NCBI GenBank assembly: GCA_032718475.1
Contig: JAUCBJ010003036.1
Coordinates: forward strand, 1-64,000
Length of the DNA: 64,000 nt
Source of the DNA: Nemertoderma westbladi
Lineage: Eukaryota > Xenacoelomorpha > Nemertodermatida > Nemertodermatidae
Direction of reading: 5' to 3'
This document shows positions 49,861 through 62,386 of the stretch, piece after piece (the stretch's first letter is position 1; each line of letters opens with the position of its first letter). The notes under the pieces were generated by a model. That model ran no database searches, had not been told where the DNA came from, and saw nothing but the letters and a program-made list of their open reading frames with translations. The translations under genes and the position numbers were made by a program.

Positions 49861-51898
49861 TGCCGCCCTACCCACCCCCCTACCCCACAGCCACAATCGG
49901 ACGCGGCCCTACCACACAGCCACAGTCTCATGCTGCCCTAATGCACAGCCACATCCGCCCCCCCCCCTAGTCCACAGCCCCAGTCTCAAGCTGCCCTAAC
50001 GCACAGCTACAGTCTCATGCCGCCCTACCCGCCGCCCTACCCCACAGCCACAGTCTCACGCTGCCGTACCCCACAGCCACATTCTCACACCACCCTACCT
50101 GCCGCCTACCCCACAGCCACAGTCTCACGGCCGCCCTACCCCATAGCCACAGTCTCACACTGCCCTAATGCACAGCCACAGTCTCATGCCGCCCTACAGC
50201 ACAGCCACAATCTCACGCTGCCCTACCCATCGCCCTACCCCACAGCCACAGTCTGACGCGGCCCTACACCACAGCCACAGTCTCACTCTGCCCTACCGCA
50301 CAGCAACAGTCTCATGCCGCCCTGCCACACAGCCACAATCTGATACGGCCCTATCCCACAGCCACAGTCTCACGCCACCCTACCTCACAGCCACAATTTT
50401 ACGCCACCCTAGGTGCCACCCTACCCCACAGTCACAGTCTGATGCGACCCCCACCCCGCAGCCACAGTCTCACGCTGACCTACCCCACAGCCACAATCTC
50501 ACGCCGCCCTACCCGCCGCCCTACCCCACAGCCACAGTCTCACGCCGCCCTACCCGCCGCCCTACCCCACAGCCACATTCTCACACTGCCCCACCTCACA
50601 GCCACAGTCTCACGCACCCTACTCCACAGCCACAGTCTCACGCCGCCCTACCCCACAGCCACAATCTCACGCCGCCCTAGGCGCCACCCTACTCCACAGC
50701 CAGAGTCTGACGCGGCCCCACCCCGCAGCCACAGTATCAAGCTGACCTACCCCACAGCCACAATCTCACACCGCCCTACCTGCCGCCCTACCCCACAGCC
50801 ACAGTCTCACGCCGCCCTACCCGCCACTCTACCCCACAGCCACAGTCTCACGCTGCCCTACTCCATAGCCACATTCTCACACTGGCCTACCTCACAGCTA
50901 CAGTCTCACGCACCCTACCCCACAGCCACAGTCTCACGCCGCCCTACCCCACAGTCACAATCTCACACTGCCCTACCCCACAGCCACAGTCTCACGCCGC
51001 CCTACCCCACAGCCACAGTCTCACACTGCCCTACCCCACAGCCACAGTCTCATGCCGCTCTACCCGCTGCCCTACCCCACAGCCACAGACTCAAACTGCT
51101 CTACCCCACAGCCACAGTCTCACGCTACCCTAACCCACAGTCTCACGCTGCACTACCCGCCCCCCTACTCCACATCCACAGTCTCACGCTGCCCTACCCG
51201 CCGCCTACCCCACAGCCACAGTCTCACCCCGCCCTACCCCACAGCCACAGTCTCACGCTGCCCTACCCGCCGCCTACCCCACAGCCACAGTCTCACCCCG
51301 CCCTACCCCACAGCCACAGTCTCACGCTGCCCTACCCCACAGTCACAATCTCACACTGCCCTACCCCACAGCCACAGTCTCACCCCGCCCTACCCCACAG
51401 CCACAGTCTCACGCTGCCCTACCCCACAGCCACAGTCTCACGCCAACCTACCCGCCGTTCTACCACACAGCCACAGTCTCACACTGCCCACTGCCCTACC
51501 CACCGCCCTACCCGCTGCCCTGCCCCACAGTCTCACGCCAACCTACCCGCCATTCTACCACACAGCCACAGTCTCACGCTGCCCTAATGCACAGCCACAG
51601 TCTCATGCCGCCCTACACCACAGCCACAATCTCACGCCGCTCTACCCGCCACCCTACTCCACAGCCACAGTCTCACGCTGCCCTAACGCACAGCCACAGT
51701 CTCACGCCACCCTACCCGCCGCCCTACCCCACAGCCACAGTCTCACGCTGCCTTACCCCACAGCCACATTCTCACGCTGCCCTACCCCACAGCCACAGTC
51801 TCACGCCGCCCTACCCCACAGCCACAGTTGCACGCTGCCCTAACTAACAGCCACTGTCTCAAGCCACCCTACCCTACAATCACAATCTCACGCCGCCC

Positions 51899-51975
51899 TA
51901 CTACTACTACTAGGATTGGCATGCTGCATTGCAGCTGCATTTTTAAGAATGCTGTGCCGGTTTATCGACAACACA
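51899..51975 (-). repeat. Inverted RTE LINE 3'-end fragment, duplicated copy
   Basis: Same as 49784-49860, offset exactly 2115 bp, so it was copied with the higher-order unit rather than inserted twice. Confidence 0.9.
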
Positions 51976-54900
51976 TGCCGCCCTACCCACCCCCCTACCC
52001 CACAGCCACAATCGGACGCGGCCCTACCACACAGCCACAGTCTCATGCTGCCCTAATGCACAGCCACATCCGCCCCCCCCCCCCCCCCTAGTCCACAGCC
52101 CCAGTCTCAAGCTGCCCTAACGCACAGCTACAGTCTCATGCCGCCCTACCCGCCGCCCTACCCCACAGCCACAGTCTCACGCTGCCGTACCCCACAGCCA
52201 CATTCTCACACCACCCTACCTGCCGCCTACCCCACAGCCACAGTCTCACGGCCGCCCTACCCCATAGCCACAGTCTCACACTGCCCTAATGCACAGCCAC
52301 AGTCTCATGCCGCCCTACAGCACAGCCACAATCTCACGCTGCCCTACCCATCGCCCTACCCCACAGCCACAGTCTGACGCGGCCCTACACCACAGCCACA
52401 GTCTCACTCTGCCCTACCGCACAGCAACAGTCTCATGCCGCCCTGCCACACAGCCACAATCTGATACGGCCCTATCCCACAGCCACAGTCTCACGCCACC
52501 CTACCTCACAGCCACAATTTTACGCCACCCTAGGTGCCACCCTACCCCACAGTCACAGTCTGATGCGACCCCCACCCCGCAGCCACAGTCTCACGCTGAC
52601 CTACCCCACAGCCACAATCTCACGCCGCCCTACCCGCCGCCCTACCCCACAGCCACAGTCTCACGCCGCCCTACCCGCCGCCCTACCCCACAGCCACATT
52701 CTCACACTGCCCCACCTCACAGCCACAGTCTCACGCACCCTACTCCACAGCCACAGTCTCACGCCGCCCTACCCCACAGCCACAATCTCACGCCGCCCTA
52801 GGCGCCACCCTACTCCACAGCCAGAGTCTGACGCGGCCCCACCCCGCAGCCACAGTATCAAGCTGACCTACCCCACAGCCACAATCTCACACCGCCCTAC
52901 CTGCCGCCCTACCCCACAGCCACAGTCTCACGCCGCCCTACCCGCCACTCTACCCCACAGCCACAGTCTCACGCTGCCCTACTCCATAGCCACATTCTCA
53001 CACTGGCCTACCTCACAGCTACAGTCTCACGCACCCTACCCCACAGCCACAGTCTCACGCCGCCCTACCCCACAGTCACAATCTCACACTGCCCTACCCC
53101 ACAGCCACAGTCTCACGCCGCCCTACCCCACAGCCACAGTCTCACACTGCCCTACCCCACAGCCACAGTCTCATGCCGCTCTACCCGCTGCCCTACCCCA
53201 CAGCCACAGACTCAAACTGCTCTACCCCACAGCCACAGTCTCACGCTACCCTAACCCACAGTCTCACGCTGCACTACCCGCCCCCCTACTCCACATCCAC
53301 AGTCTCACGCTGCCCTACCCGCCGCCTACCCCACAGCCACAGTCTCACCCCGCCCTACCCCACAGCCACAGTCTCACGCTGCCCTACCCGCCGCCTACCC
53401 CACAGCCACAGTCTCACCCCGCCCTACCCCACAGCCACAGTCTCACGCTGCCCTACCCCACAGTCACAATCTCACACTGCCCTACCCCACAGCCACAGTC
53501 TCACCCCGCCCTACCCCACAGCCACAGTCTCACGCTGCCCTATTCCACAGCCACAGTCTCACACTGCCCTACCCCACAGCCAGATTCTCACGCTGCCCTA
53601 CCGCCCTACCCACTGCCCTACCCCACAGCCACAGTCCCACACTGCCCTACCACACAGCAACAGTCTCATGCCGCCCTACCACACAGCTACAGTCTGATAT
53701 GGCCCTATCCCACAGCCACAGTCTGACGCCGCCCTACCCCACAACCACAATCTCATGCTGCCCTAGGCGCCGACCTACCCCACAGCCACAGTCTGATGCG
53801 GCCCCACCCCGCAGCCACAGTCTCACGCTGACCTACCCCTCAGCCACAATCTCACGCCGCCCGTACCCACCACCCTACCCCACAGCCACAGTCTTACGCC
53901 ACCCTACCACCCTACCCGCCACCCTACCCCACAGCCACAGTCTCACGCCGCCCTACCCGCCGCCCTACCCCACAGCTACAGTCTCACGCTGCCCTACTCC
54001 ACAGCCACATTCTCACACTGCCCCACCTCACAGCCACAGTCTCACGCGCCCTACCCCACAGCCACAGTCTCACGCCGCCCTACCCCACAGCCACAATCTC
54101 ATGCCGCCTAAGGCGCCGCCCTACCCCACAGCCACAGTCTGACGCAGCCCCACCCCACAGCCACGGTATCACGCTGACCTACCCCACAGCCACAATCTCA
54201 CACCGCCCTACCCGCTACCCTACCCCACAGCCACAGTCTCATGCCGCCCTACCGCACTACCCGCCGCCCTACCCCACAGCCACAGTCTCACGCTGTCCTA
54301 CTCCACAGCCACATTCTCACACTGCCCCACCTCACAGCCACAGTCTCACGCGCCCTACCCCACAGCCACAGTCTCACACCACGCTACCCCACAGTCACAA
54401 TCTCACACTGCCCTACCCCACAGCCACAATCTCACGCCACCCCACCCCACAGCCACAATCTCATGCCGCTCTACCCACCGCCCTACCCCACAGCCACAGT
54501 CTCACACTGCTCTACCCCACAGCCACAGTCTCACGCTGCACTACCCACCGCCCTACCCCACAGCCACAGTCTCACGCTGCCCTACCCCACAGCCACAGTC
54601 TCATGCCGCCCTACCCGCCGCCCTACCCCACAGCCACAGTCTCATGATGCCCTACCCCACAGCCACAGTCTCACGCCGCCCTACCCCACAGCCACAGTTG
54701 CACGCTGCCCTAACTAATAGCCACTGTCTCAAGCCACCCTACCCCACAGCCACAATCGGACGCGGCCCTACCACACAGCCACAGTCTCACGCTGCCCTAA
54801 TGCACAGCCACATTCTCATGCCGCCCTACCCGCCCCCCTACTCAACATTCACAGTCCCAAACTGCCCTACCACACAGCAACAGTCTCATGCCGCCCTACC

Positions 54901-56448
54901 ATACAGCCACAGTCTGATACAGCCCTATCCCACAGCCACAATCGCATGCCGCCCTAGGTGCCGCCCTACCCCACAGCCACAGTCTGATGCGGCCCCACCC
55001 TGCAGCCACAGTCTCACGCTGACCTACCCCACAGCCACAATCTCACGCCGCCCTACCCACTGCCCTACCCCACAGCCACAGTCTCACGCCGCCCTACCCG
55101 CCACCCTAACCCACAGCCACAGTCTCACCCCGCCCTACCCCACAGCCACAGTCTCACGCTGCCCTATTCCACAGCCACAGTCTCACGCTGCCCTACTCCA
55201 CAGCCACATTCTCACACTGCCCCACCTCACAGCCACAGTCTCACGCGCCCTACCCCACAGCCACAGTCTCACGCCGCCCTACCCCACAGCCATAATCTCA
55301 TGCCGCCTAAGGCACCGCCCTACCCCACAGCCACAGTCTGACGCAGCCCCACCCCACAGCCACAGTATCACGCTGACCTACCCCACAGCCACAATCTCAC
55401 ATCGCCCTACCTGCTACCCTACCCCACAGCCACAGTCTCACGCCGCCCTACCGCCCTACCCGCCGCCCTACCCCACAGCCACAGTCTCACGCTGTCCTAC
55501 TCCACAGCCACATTCTCACACTGCCCCACCTCACAGCCACAGTCTCACGCACCCTACCCCACAGCCACAGTCTCACACCACGCTACCCCACAATCACAAT
55601 CTCACACTGCCCTACCCCACAGCCACAATCTCACGCCACCCCACCCCACCCCACAGCCACAGTCTCACACTGCCCTACCCCACAGCCACAGTCTCATGCC
55701 GCTCTACCCACCGCCCTACCCCACAGCCACAGTCTCACACTGCTCTACCCCACAGCCACAGTCTCACGCTGCCCTACCCCACAGTCTCACGCTGCACTAC
55801 CCACCGCCCTACCCCACAGCCAGGGTCTCACGCTGCACTACTCCACAGCCACAGTCTGACGCGGCCCCACCCTGCAGCCACAGTCTCACGCTGACCTACC
55901 CCACAGCCACAGTCTCATGCCGCTCTACCCGCCACCCTACCCCACAGCCACAGTCTCACACTGCTTTACCCCACAGCCCCAGTCTCACGCTGCCCTACCC
56001 CACAGTCTCACGCTGCACTACCCGCCACCCTACCCCACAGCCACAGTCTCACGCCGCCCTACCCGCCGCCCTACCCCACAGCCACAGTCTCATGATGCCC
56101 TACCCCACAGCCACAATCGGACGTGGCCCCTACCACACAGCCACAGTCTCACGCTGCCCTAATGCACAGCCACATTCTTATGCCGCCCTACCCGCCCCCC
56201 TACTCCACATTCACAGTCCCAAACTGCCCTACCACACAGCAACAGTCTCATGCCGCCCTACCACACAGCCACAGTCTGATACAGCCCTATCCCACAGCCA
56301 CAGTCTCACGCCGCCCTACCCCACAGCCACAATCGGACGCGGCCCTACCACACAGCCACAGTCTCACGCTGCCCTAATGCACAGCCACATTCTTATGCCG
56401 CCCTACCCGCCCCCCTACTCCACATTCACAGTCCCAAACTGCCCTACC

Positions 56449-59400
56449 ACGCCGCCCTACACGCCGCCCTACACGCCGCCCTACACGCCGCCCTACCCCA
56501 CAGCCACAGTCTCATGCCGCCCTACCCGCCACCCTAACCCACAGCCACAGTCTCACGCCGCCCTACCCGCCATCCTACCCCACAGCCACAGTCTCACGCT
56601 GCCCTACTCCACAGCCACATTCTCACACTGCCCCACCTCACAGCCACAGTCTCACGTGCCCTACCCCACACCCACAGTCTCACGCCGCCCTACCCCATAG
56701 CCACACTCTCACGCCGCCCTAGGCGCCGCCCTACCCCACAGCCACAATCTCATGCCGCCCTAGGCGCCGCCCTACCCCACAACCACAGTCTGACGCGGCC
56801 CCACCCCGCAGCCACAGTATCACGCTGACCTACCCCACAGCCACAATCTCATGCTGCCCTACCCCACAGCCACAGTCTCACGCCGCCATACCCGCTGCCC
56901 TACGCCACAGCCCTACGCCACAGCCACAGTTTCACGCTGCCCTACTCCACAGCCACATTCTCACACTGCCCCACCTAACAACCACAGTCTCACGCACCCT
57001 ACCCCACAGCCACAGTCTCACGCTGCCCTACCCCATAGCCACACTCTCACGCCGCCCTACCCCACAGTCACAATCTCACACTGCCCTACCCCACAGCCAC
57101 AGTCTCACGCCGCCCTACCCCACAGTCACAGTCTCACGCCACCCCACCCCACAGCCACAGTCTCATGCCGCTCTACCCACCGCCCTACCCCACAGCCACA
57201 GTCTCACGCACCCTACCCCACAGCCACAGTCTCACGCCGCCCTACCCCACAGCCACAATCTCACGCCACCCCACCCCACAGCCACAGTCTCATGCCGCTC
57301 TACCCACCGCCCTACCCCACAGCCACAGTCTCACGCACCCTACCCCACAGCCACAGTCTCACGCTGCCCTACCCCACAGCCACAGTCTCACGCTGCCCCA
57401 CCCCACAGTCACAATCTCACACTGCCCTACCCCACAGCCACAATCTCACGCCACCCCACCCCACAGCCACAGTCTCATGCCGCTCTACCCACCGCCCTAC
57501 CCCACAGCCACAGTCTCACGCCGCCCTACCCCACAGCCACAGTCTCACACTGCCCTACCCACCGCCCTACCCCACAGCCACAGTCTCACACTGCTCTACC
57601 CCACAGCCACAGTCTCACGCTGCCCACCCCACAGTCTCACACTGCCCTACCCGCCGCCTACCCCACAGCCACAGTCTCACCCCGCTCTACCCCACAGCCA
57701 CAGTCTCACGCTGCCCACCCCACAGTCTCACACTGCCCTACCCGCCGCCTACCCCACAGCCACAGTCTCACCCCGCTCTACCCCACAGCCACAGTCTCAC
57801 GCTGCCCACCCCACAGTCTCACGCTGCCCTGCCCCACAGCCACAGTGTCACGCCGCCCTACCTGCCGCCCTACCCCACAGCCAGTCTCACGCTGCCCTAC
57901 CCCACAGCCACAGTCTCACGCTGCCCTAACGTACCGCACAGCCACAGTCTCACACCAGCATACCCGCCGATCTACCCCACAGCCACAGTCTCTCGCTGCC
58001 CTACCCCACAGCCACAATCTCACGCTGCCCTAACGCACCGCACAGCCACATTCTCACGCCAGCCCACCCGCCGCTCTACCCCACAGCCACAGTCTCACAC
58101 TGCCCTACCCCATAGCCACACTCTCACGCTGCCCTACCCCACAGCCACAGTCTCACGCCGCCCTACCTGCTACCCTACCCCACAGCCACAGTCTCACGCT
58201 TCCCTACCTGCTACCCTACCCCACAGCCACAGTATCATGCTGCCCTACCCCACAGCCACAGTCCCACGCCGCCATACCCGCTGCCCTACCCCATAGCCAC
58301 ACTCTCACGCTGCCCTACCCCACAGCCGCAGTCTCATGCCGCCCTACCCCACAGCCACAGTCTCACGCCGCCCTACCCCACAGCCACAGTCTGACGCGTC
58401 CCTACCCCACAGGCACAGTCTCACGCCGCCCTACCCCACAGCCACAGTCTCACGCCGCCCTACCCCACAGCCACAGTCTCACGCCGCCCTACCCCACAGC
58501 CACAGTCTCACGCCGCCCTACCCGCCGTCCTACTGTCCTACCTACACGCCGCCCTACACGCCGCCCTACACGCCGCCCTACCCCACAGCCACAGTCTCAT
58601 GCCGCCCTACCCGCCACCCTAACCCACAGCCACAGTCTCACGCCGCCCTACCCGCCATCCTACCCCACAGCCACAATCTCACGCTGCCCTACTCCACAGC
58701 CACATTCTCACACTGCCCCACCTCACAGCCACAGTCTCACGTGCCCTACCCCACACCCACAGTCTCACGCCGCCCTACCCCATAGCCACACTCTCACGCC
58801 GCCCTAGGCGCCGCCCTACCCCACAGCCACAATCTCATGCCGCCCTAGGCGCCGTCCTACCCCACAACCACAGTCTGACGCGGCCCCACCCCGCAGCCAC
58901 AGTATCACGCTGACCTACCCCACAGCCACAATCTCATGCTGCCCTACCCCACAGTCTCACGCCGCCATACCCGCTGCCCTACGCCACAGCCCTACGCCAC
59001 AGCCACAGTTTCACGCTGCCCTACTCCACAGCCACATTCTCACACTGCCCCACCTAACAACCACAGTCTCACGCACCCTACCCCACAGCCACAGTCTCAC
59101 GCTGCCCTACCCCATAGCCACACTCTCACGCCGCCCTACCCCACAGTCACAATCTCACACTGCCCTACCCCACAGCCACAGTCTCACGCCGCCCTACCCC
59201 ACAGTCACAGTCTCACGCCACCCCACCCCACAGCCACAGTCTCATGCCGCTCTACCCACCGCCCTACCCCACAGCCACAGTCTCACGCACCCTACCCCAC
59301 AGCCACAGTCTCACGCCGCCCTACCCCACAGCCACAATCTCACGCCACCCCACCCCACAGCCACAGTCTCATGCCGCTCTACCCACCGCCCTACCCCACA

Positions 59401-60566
59401 GCCACAGTCTCACGCACCCTACCCCACAGCCACAGTCTCACGCTGCCCTACCCCACAGCCACAGTCTCACGCTGCCCCACCCCACAGTCACAATCTCACA
59501 CTGCCCTACCCCACAGCCACAATCTCACGCCACCCCACCCCACAGCCACAGTCTCATGCCGCTCTACCCACCGCCCTACCCCACAGCCACAGTCTCACGC
59601 CGCCCTACCCCACAGCCACAGTCTCACACTGCCCTACCCACCGCCCTACCCCACAGCCACAGTCTCACACTGCTCTACCCCACAGCCACAGTCTCACGCT
59701 GCCCACCCCACAGTCTCACACTGCCCTACCCGCCGCCTACCCCACAGCCACAGTCTCACCCCGCTCTACCCCACAGCCACAGTCTCACGCTGCCCACCCC
59801 ACAGTCTCACGCTGCACTACCCGCCGCCCTACCCCACAGCCACAGTCTCACGCTGCCCTGCCCCACAGCCACAGTGTCACGCCGCCCTACCTGCCGCCCT
59901 ACCCCACAGCCAGTCTCACGCTGCCCTACCCCACAGCCACAGTCTCACGCTGCCCTAACGTACCGCACAGCCACAGTCTCACACCAGCATACCCGCCGAT
60001 CTACCCCACAGCCACAGTCTCTCGCTGCCCTACCCCACAGCCACAATCTCACGCTGCCCTAACGCACCGCACAGCCACATTCTCACGCCAGCCCACCCGC
60101 CGCTCTACCCCACAGCCACAGTCTCACACTGCCCTACCCCATAGCCACACTCTCACGCTGCCCTACCCCACAGCCACAGTCTCACGCCGCCCTACCTGCT
60201 ACCCTACCCCACAGCCACAGTCTCACGCTGCCCTACCTGCTACCCTACCCCACAGCCACAGTATCATGCTGCCCTACCCCACAGCCACAGTCCCACGCCG
60301 CCATACCCGCTGCCCTACCCCATAGCCACACTCTCACGCTGCCCTACCCCACAGCCGCAGTCTCATGCCGCCCTACCCCACAGCCACAGTCTCACGCCGC
60401 CCTACCCCACAGCCACAGTCTGACGCGTCCCTACCCCACAGGCACAGTCTCACGCCGCCCTACCCCACAGCCACAGTCTCACGCCGCCCTACCCCACAGC
60501 CACAGTCTCACGCCGCCCTACCCCACAGCCACAGTCTCACGCCGCCCTACCCGCCGTCCTACTGTC
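56449..60566. repeat. Tandem ~2.08 kb higher-order repeat, two copies
   Basis: Each begins with ACGCCGCCCTAC 12-mers (four at 56449, three at 58546). Corresponding points are 2085 bp apart at 56851/58936 and 2079 bp apart at 57165/59244. A third copy starts with 12-mers at 62616. Confidence 0.88.
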
Positions 60567-60952
60567 CTACCCAACAATACCTGAATACTGCCGCAATATG
60601 CTAATTTAATAACGGTAATATTTTCACTAGGCCTATAGATCTTTTTTATTTTTACATAAAACTAATATAAAACCTAATTACACTATGTACATGTACAATT
60701 TTACCGAGAGCGTGACAATGTCCGACTCAAAGATAAAGATGTAATGTACAGAACAATTTATTATAAAACGTATTTGCAGTATTAATAGTAAATAAATTAA
60801 TAAACTAATAACTTACTGTAGGACTATTGTACCTATTTTTACATTGCACTCGGAGGTGAGATTTAACTGCAGATTTAAAAGAATGTTGATTATCTAGGTT
60901 TATTATCCAATCCAATTCTTAATACCGTTAAAAAAGAATGTATCAGATTCCA
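60567..60952. other. Unassigned AT-rich sequence after satellite break
   Basis: No gene seen; possibly part of the LINE remnant 3' UTR. Confidence 0.4.
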
Positions 60953-61345
60953 TCATTTGAAGGATTTACAATTTGGGAGGTAGAAGTTTGAAGCACTAGC
61001 TCTGGTACTGTAAGAGTGTGTATCGCGTACTCTGTTGAATTTTTGTTTTAGGTAATTGGGACATTTACCATTATACACTTTATGCACATGGTTAAGGCGT
61101 AGCTGCTTAACTCTACTATCTAAGTTAAGTAGTCCAGATTCAGAAAAGTCATCTTGAGTTAGGTGGTGCCTAGGTTTGTAGTCTTTAATAAATCGTACTA
61201 CTTTATTCTGAGCTACTTGTAATTTACATTTAAGCTGTTTGGTTAAGCCTTCATACCAATTTAAGATACTAACAGGTCTGTAATTACAGGGTTCTACTTT
61301 ACTATTCTTTTTATAATACAGAGGAACAACCTTAGCTAATTTCAT
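60953..61345 (-). pseudogene. Internally deleted CR1/jockey-like LINE remnant
   Basis: 130 codons. The start (KLAKVVPLYYKKNSKVEPCN followed by YRPVSIL) is RT block 1. It is then joined, with the whole palm missing, to the C-terminal part (LQVAQNKVVRFIKDY, LNLDSRVKQLRLNHVHKVYN, FYLPNCKSF). The frame stays open across the deletion. Distinct from LINE F. Confidence 0.7.
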
Positions 61346-61836
61346 TTCGTCTGGTACTACATTATCTACGATAGAGTAATTAATAATAAAAGTATTGCGA
61401 ATAACTATTAATATATTATATTATATTATACCACCCAAGACCCCTCACACCCCTGGAGGGTTCAGACCACGGCTAGTATTAAGTAATAAATGTATATATT
61501 AATATTATTTATACATGTCAAATGGGAATGGGGTGAAATGTTCTAATATAGGCCACTGTAATGTTGTGTTATTTTTATTGTTATTAGACAGAATAAATAA
61601 ATTGTTATTAATTCCCTATAATAATATATTAGGCCTAATTACTATTTAATACAACCGGTATAATATTGGTGGTTTTATTGTAGGTAGTTAGTTAGTACTG
61701 TAGTAGTTTGACCGATAGGTTAAACATTGAACTCAAAACATATGAATTGGTTGCCAATCCTGCCTATTATATTCAACCAGCGACATCTAAATTAGTATAG
61801 TAAAGTACATCCCTGGGAGAATGTAGATGATTGCTG
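61346..61836. other. Unassigned AT-rich sequence
   Basis: TA-rich; no gene recognised. Confidence 0.4.
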
Positions 61837-61876
61837 ATTGGCCAATAACTCCCTGCCTAGCCGTACAGCTATATAT
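61837..61876 (+). promoter_or_regulatory. Possible promoter: CCAAT palindrome and TATA
   Basis: ATTGGCCAAT at 61837-61846 and a TATATAT box at about 61870-61876. An ATG with a favourable context (GCCATGG) is at about 61969, but its frame is very short. Weak. Confidence 0.2.
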
Positions 61877-62038
61877 CTGATTCCCACCAGTATGTAAGGC
61901 TAACGCCTTATATTTGACCGCTAGTACAACTAACAGCAACAGTTTGTGTGAACGTATTTCCAGTTGCCATGGTGAGGACTGTAGCAGGCCATAAAATTTT
62001 CGAATTCTTCATTTAATTCCAGGAAATAATATATATAA

Positions 62039-62307
62039 TCTATACCTATAAAAATCAAATTTTCTCTCTCTCTCTCTCTGTGTTCGAACTCCTCCAAAAC
62101 GGGCAGAGAGATTGCGCTGGAACTTGGCATGTGTGTATAACTTTAACCAGCGGTCGTTATAGGCCACTTTTCGAAAAGTTTAATTAATGTAGTCCCATTC
62201 ACGCACTCACCAGTACGCCAGTAGGCCTATACCGGTACCAGTACGCCAGTAGACCTATGCCGGTAGCGGGAAATACCGGGTAACATGCCTCGGGTATTGC
62301 CTGCTAG
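62039..62307 (+). mobile_element. Helitron-like non-autonomous element
   Basis: Starts TCTATACCTATAAAAATC after A, includes a (TC)n stretch and AAACGGGCAGAGAGATTG. Ends with a short hairpin (AATACC...GGTATT, about 62269-62298) about 6 nt before CTAG, followed by T. TC start, CTRR end with a 3' hairpin and A/T target are Helitron features. The leader also resembles Helentron-type elements. No Rep/helicase; 269 bp. Confidence 0.5.
62208..62266. repeat. About 28-30 bp tandem duplication
   Basis: Two units with ACCAGTACGCCAGTAG and CCTAT(A/G)CCGGTA, inside the Helitron-like element. Confidence 0.75.
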
Positions 62308-62386
62308 TAATATATAATAATAATAAATATGATAATAATATATATAATTCCACAATAATAATTCATTACATATTGCAGTGCAATCT

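Larger units (their letters stand above)
49309..53540. repeat. Tandem ~2.12 kb higher-order repeat, two copies
   Basis: 49309-51423 and 51424 to about 53540 are near-identical. Offset 2115 bp before a C-run and 2121 after it, because the run is 10 C at 49968-49977 and 16 C at 52073-52088. Each copy carries one inverted RTE 3' fragment. Confidence 0.88.
48655..60566. repeat. 29 bp satellite array with higher-order repeats
   Basis: The unit is 29 bp and contains ACAGCCACAG, TCTCACGC and CCCTACCCC. Alternating 12-bp insert units (CGCCCTACC-type) occur between some monomers. C-rich on this strand, so the complement has many GGGGTAGGG-like runs. Two higher-order levels are visible: a ~2115-2121 bp tandem duplication (about 49309-53540) and a ~2085 bp unit (about 56449-58545, 58546-60566, again from 62387). 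No stop codons arise in the plus frames of a perfect unit, which explains the long open frames. Confidence 0.97.

Noticed and set aside
48655-60566. 29 bp repeats with 12 bp inserts as a CRISPR-like array
   Set aside because: The inserts are themselves repeats of the unit (CGCCCTACC) and not unique spacers.
48520-60604. Many long plus-strand ORFs (up to 481 codons) in the satellite
   Set aside because: They are the 29 bp repeat read through its three stop-free frames, with no domain and with overlapping alternatives in other frames.
61930-62130. Minus-strand ORF of 66 codons near the Helitron-like element
   Set aside because: No family features and overlaps the element terminus.
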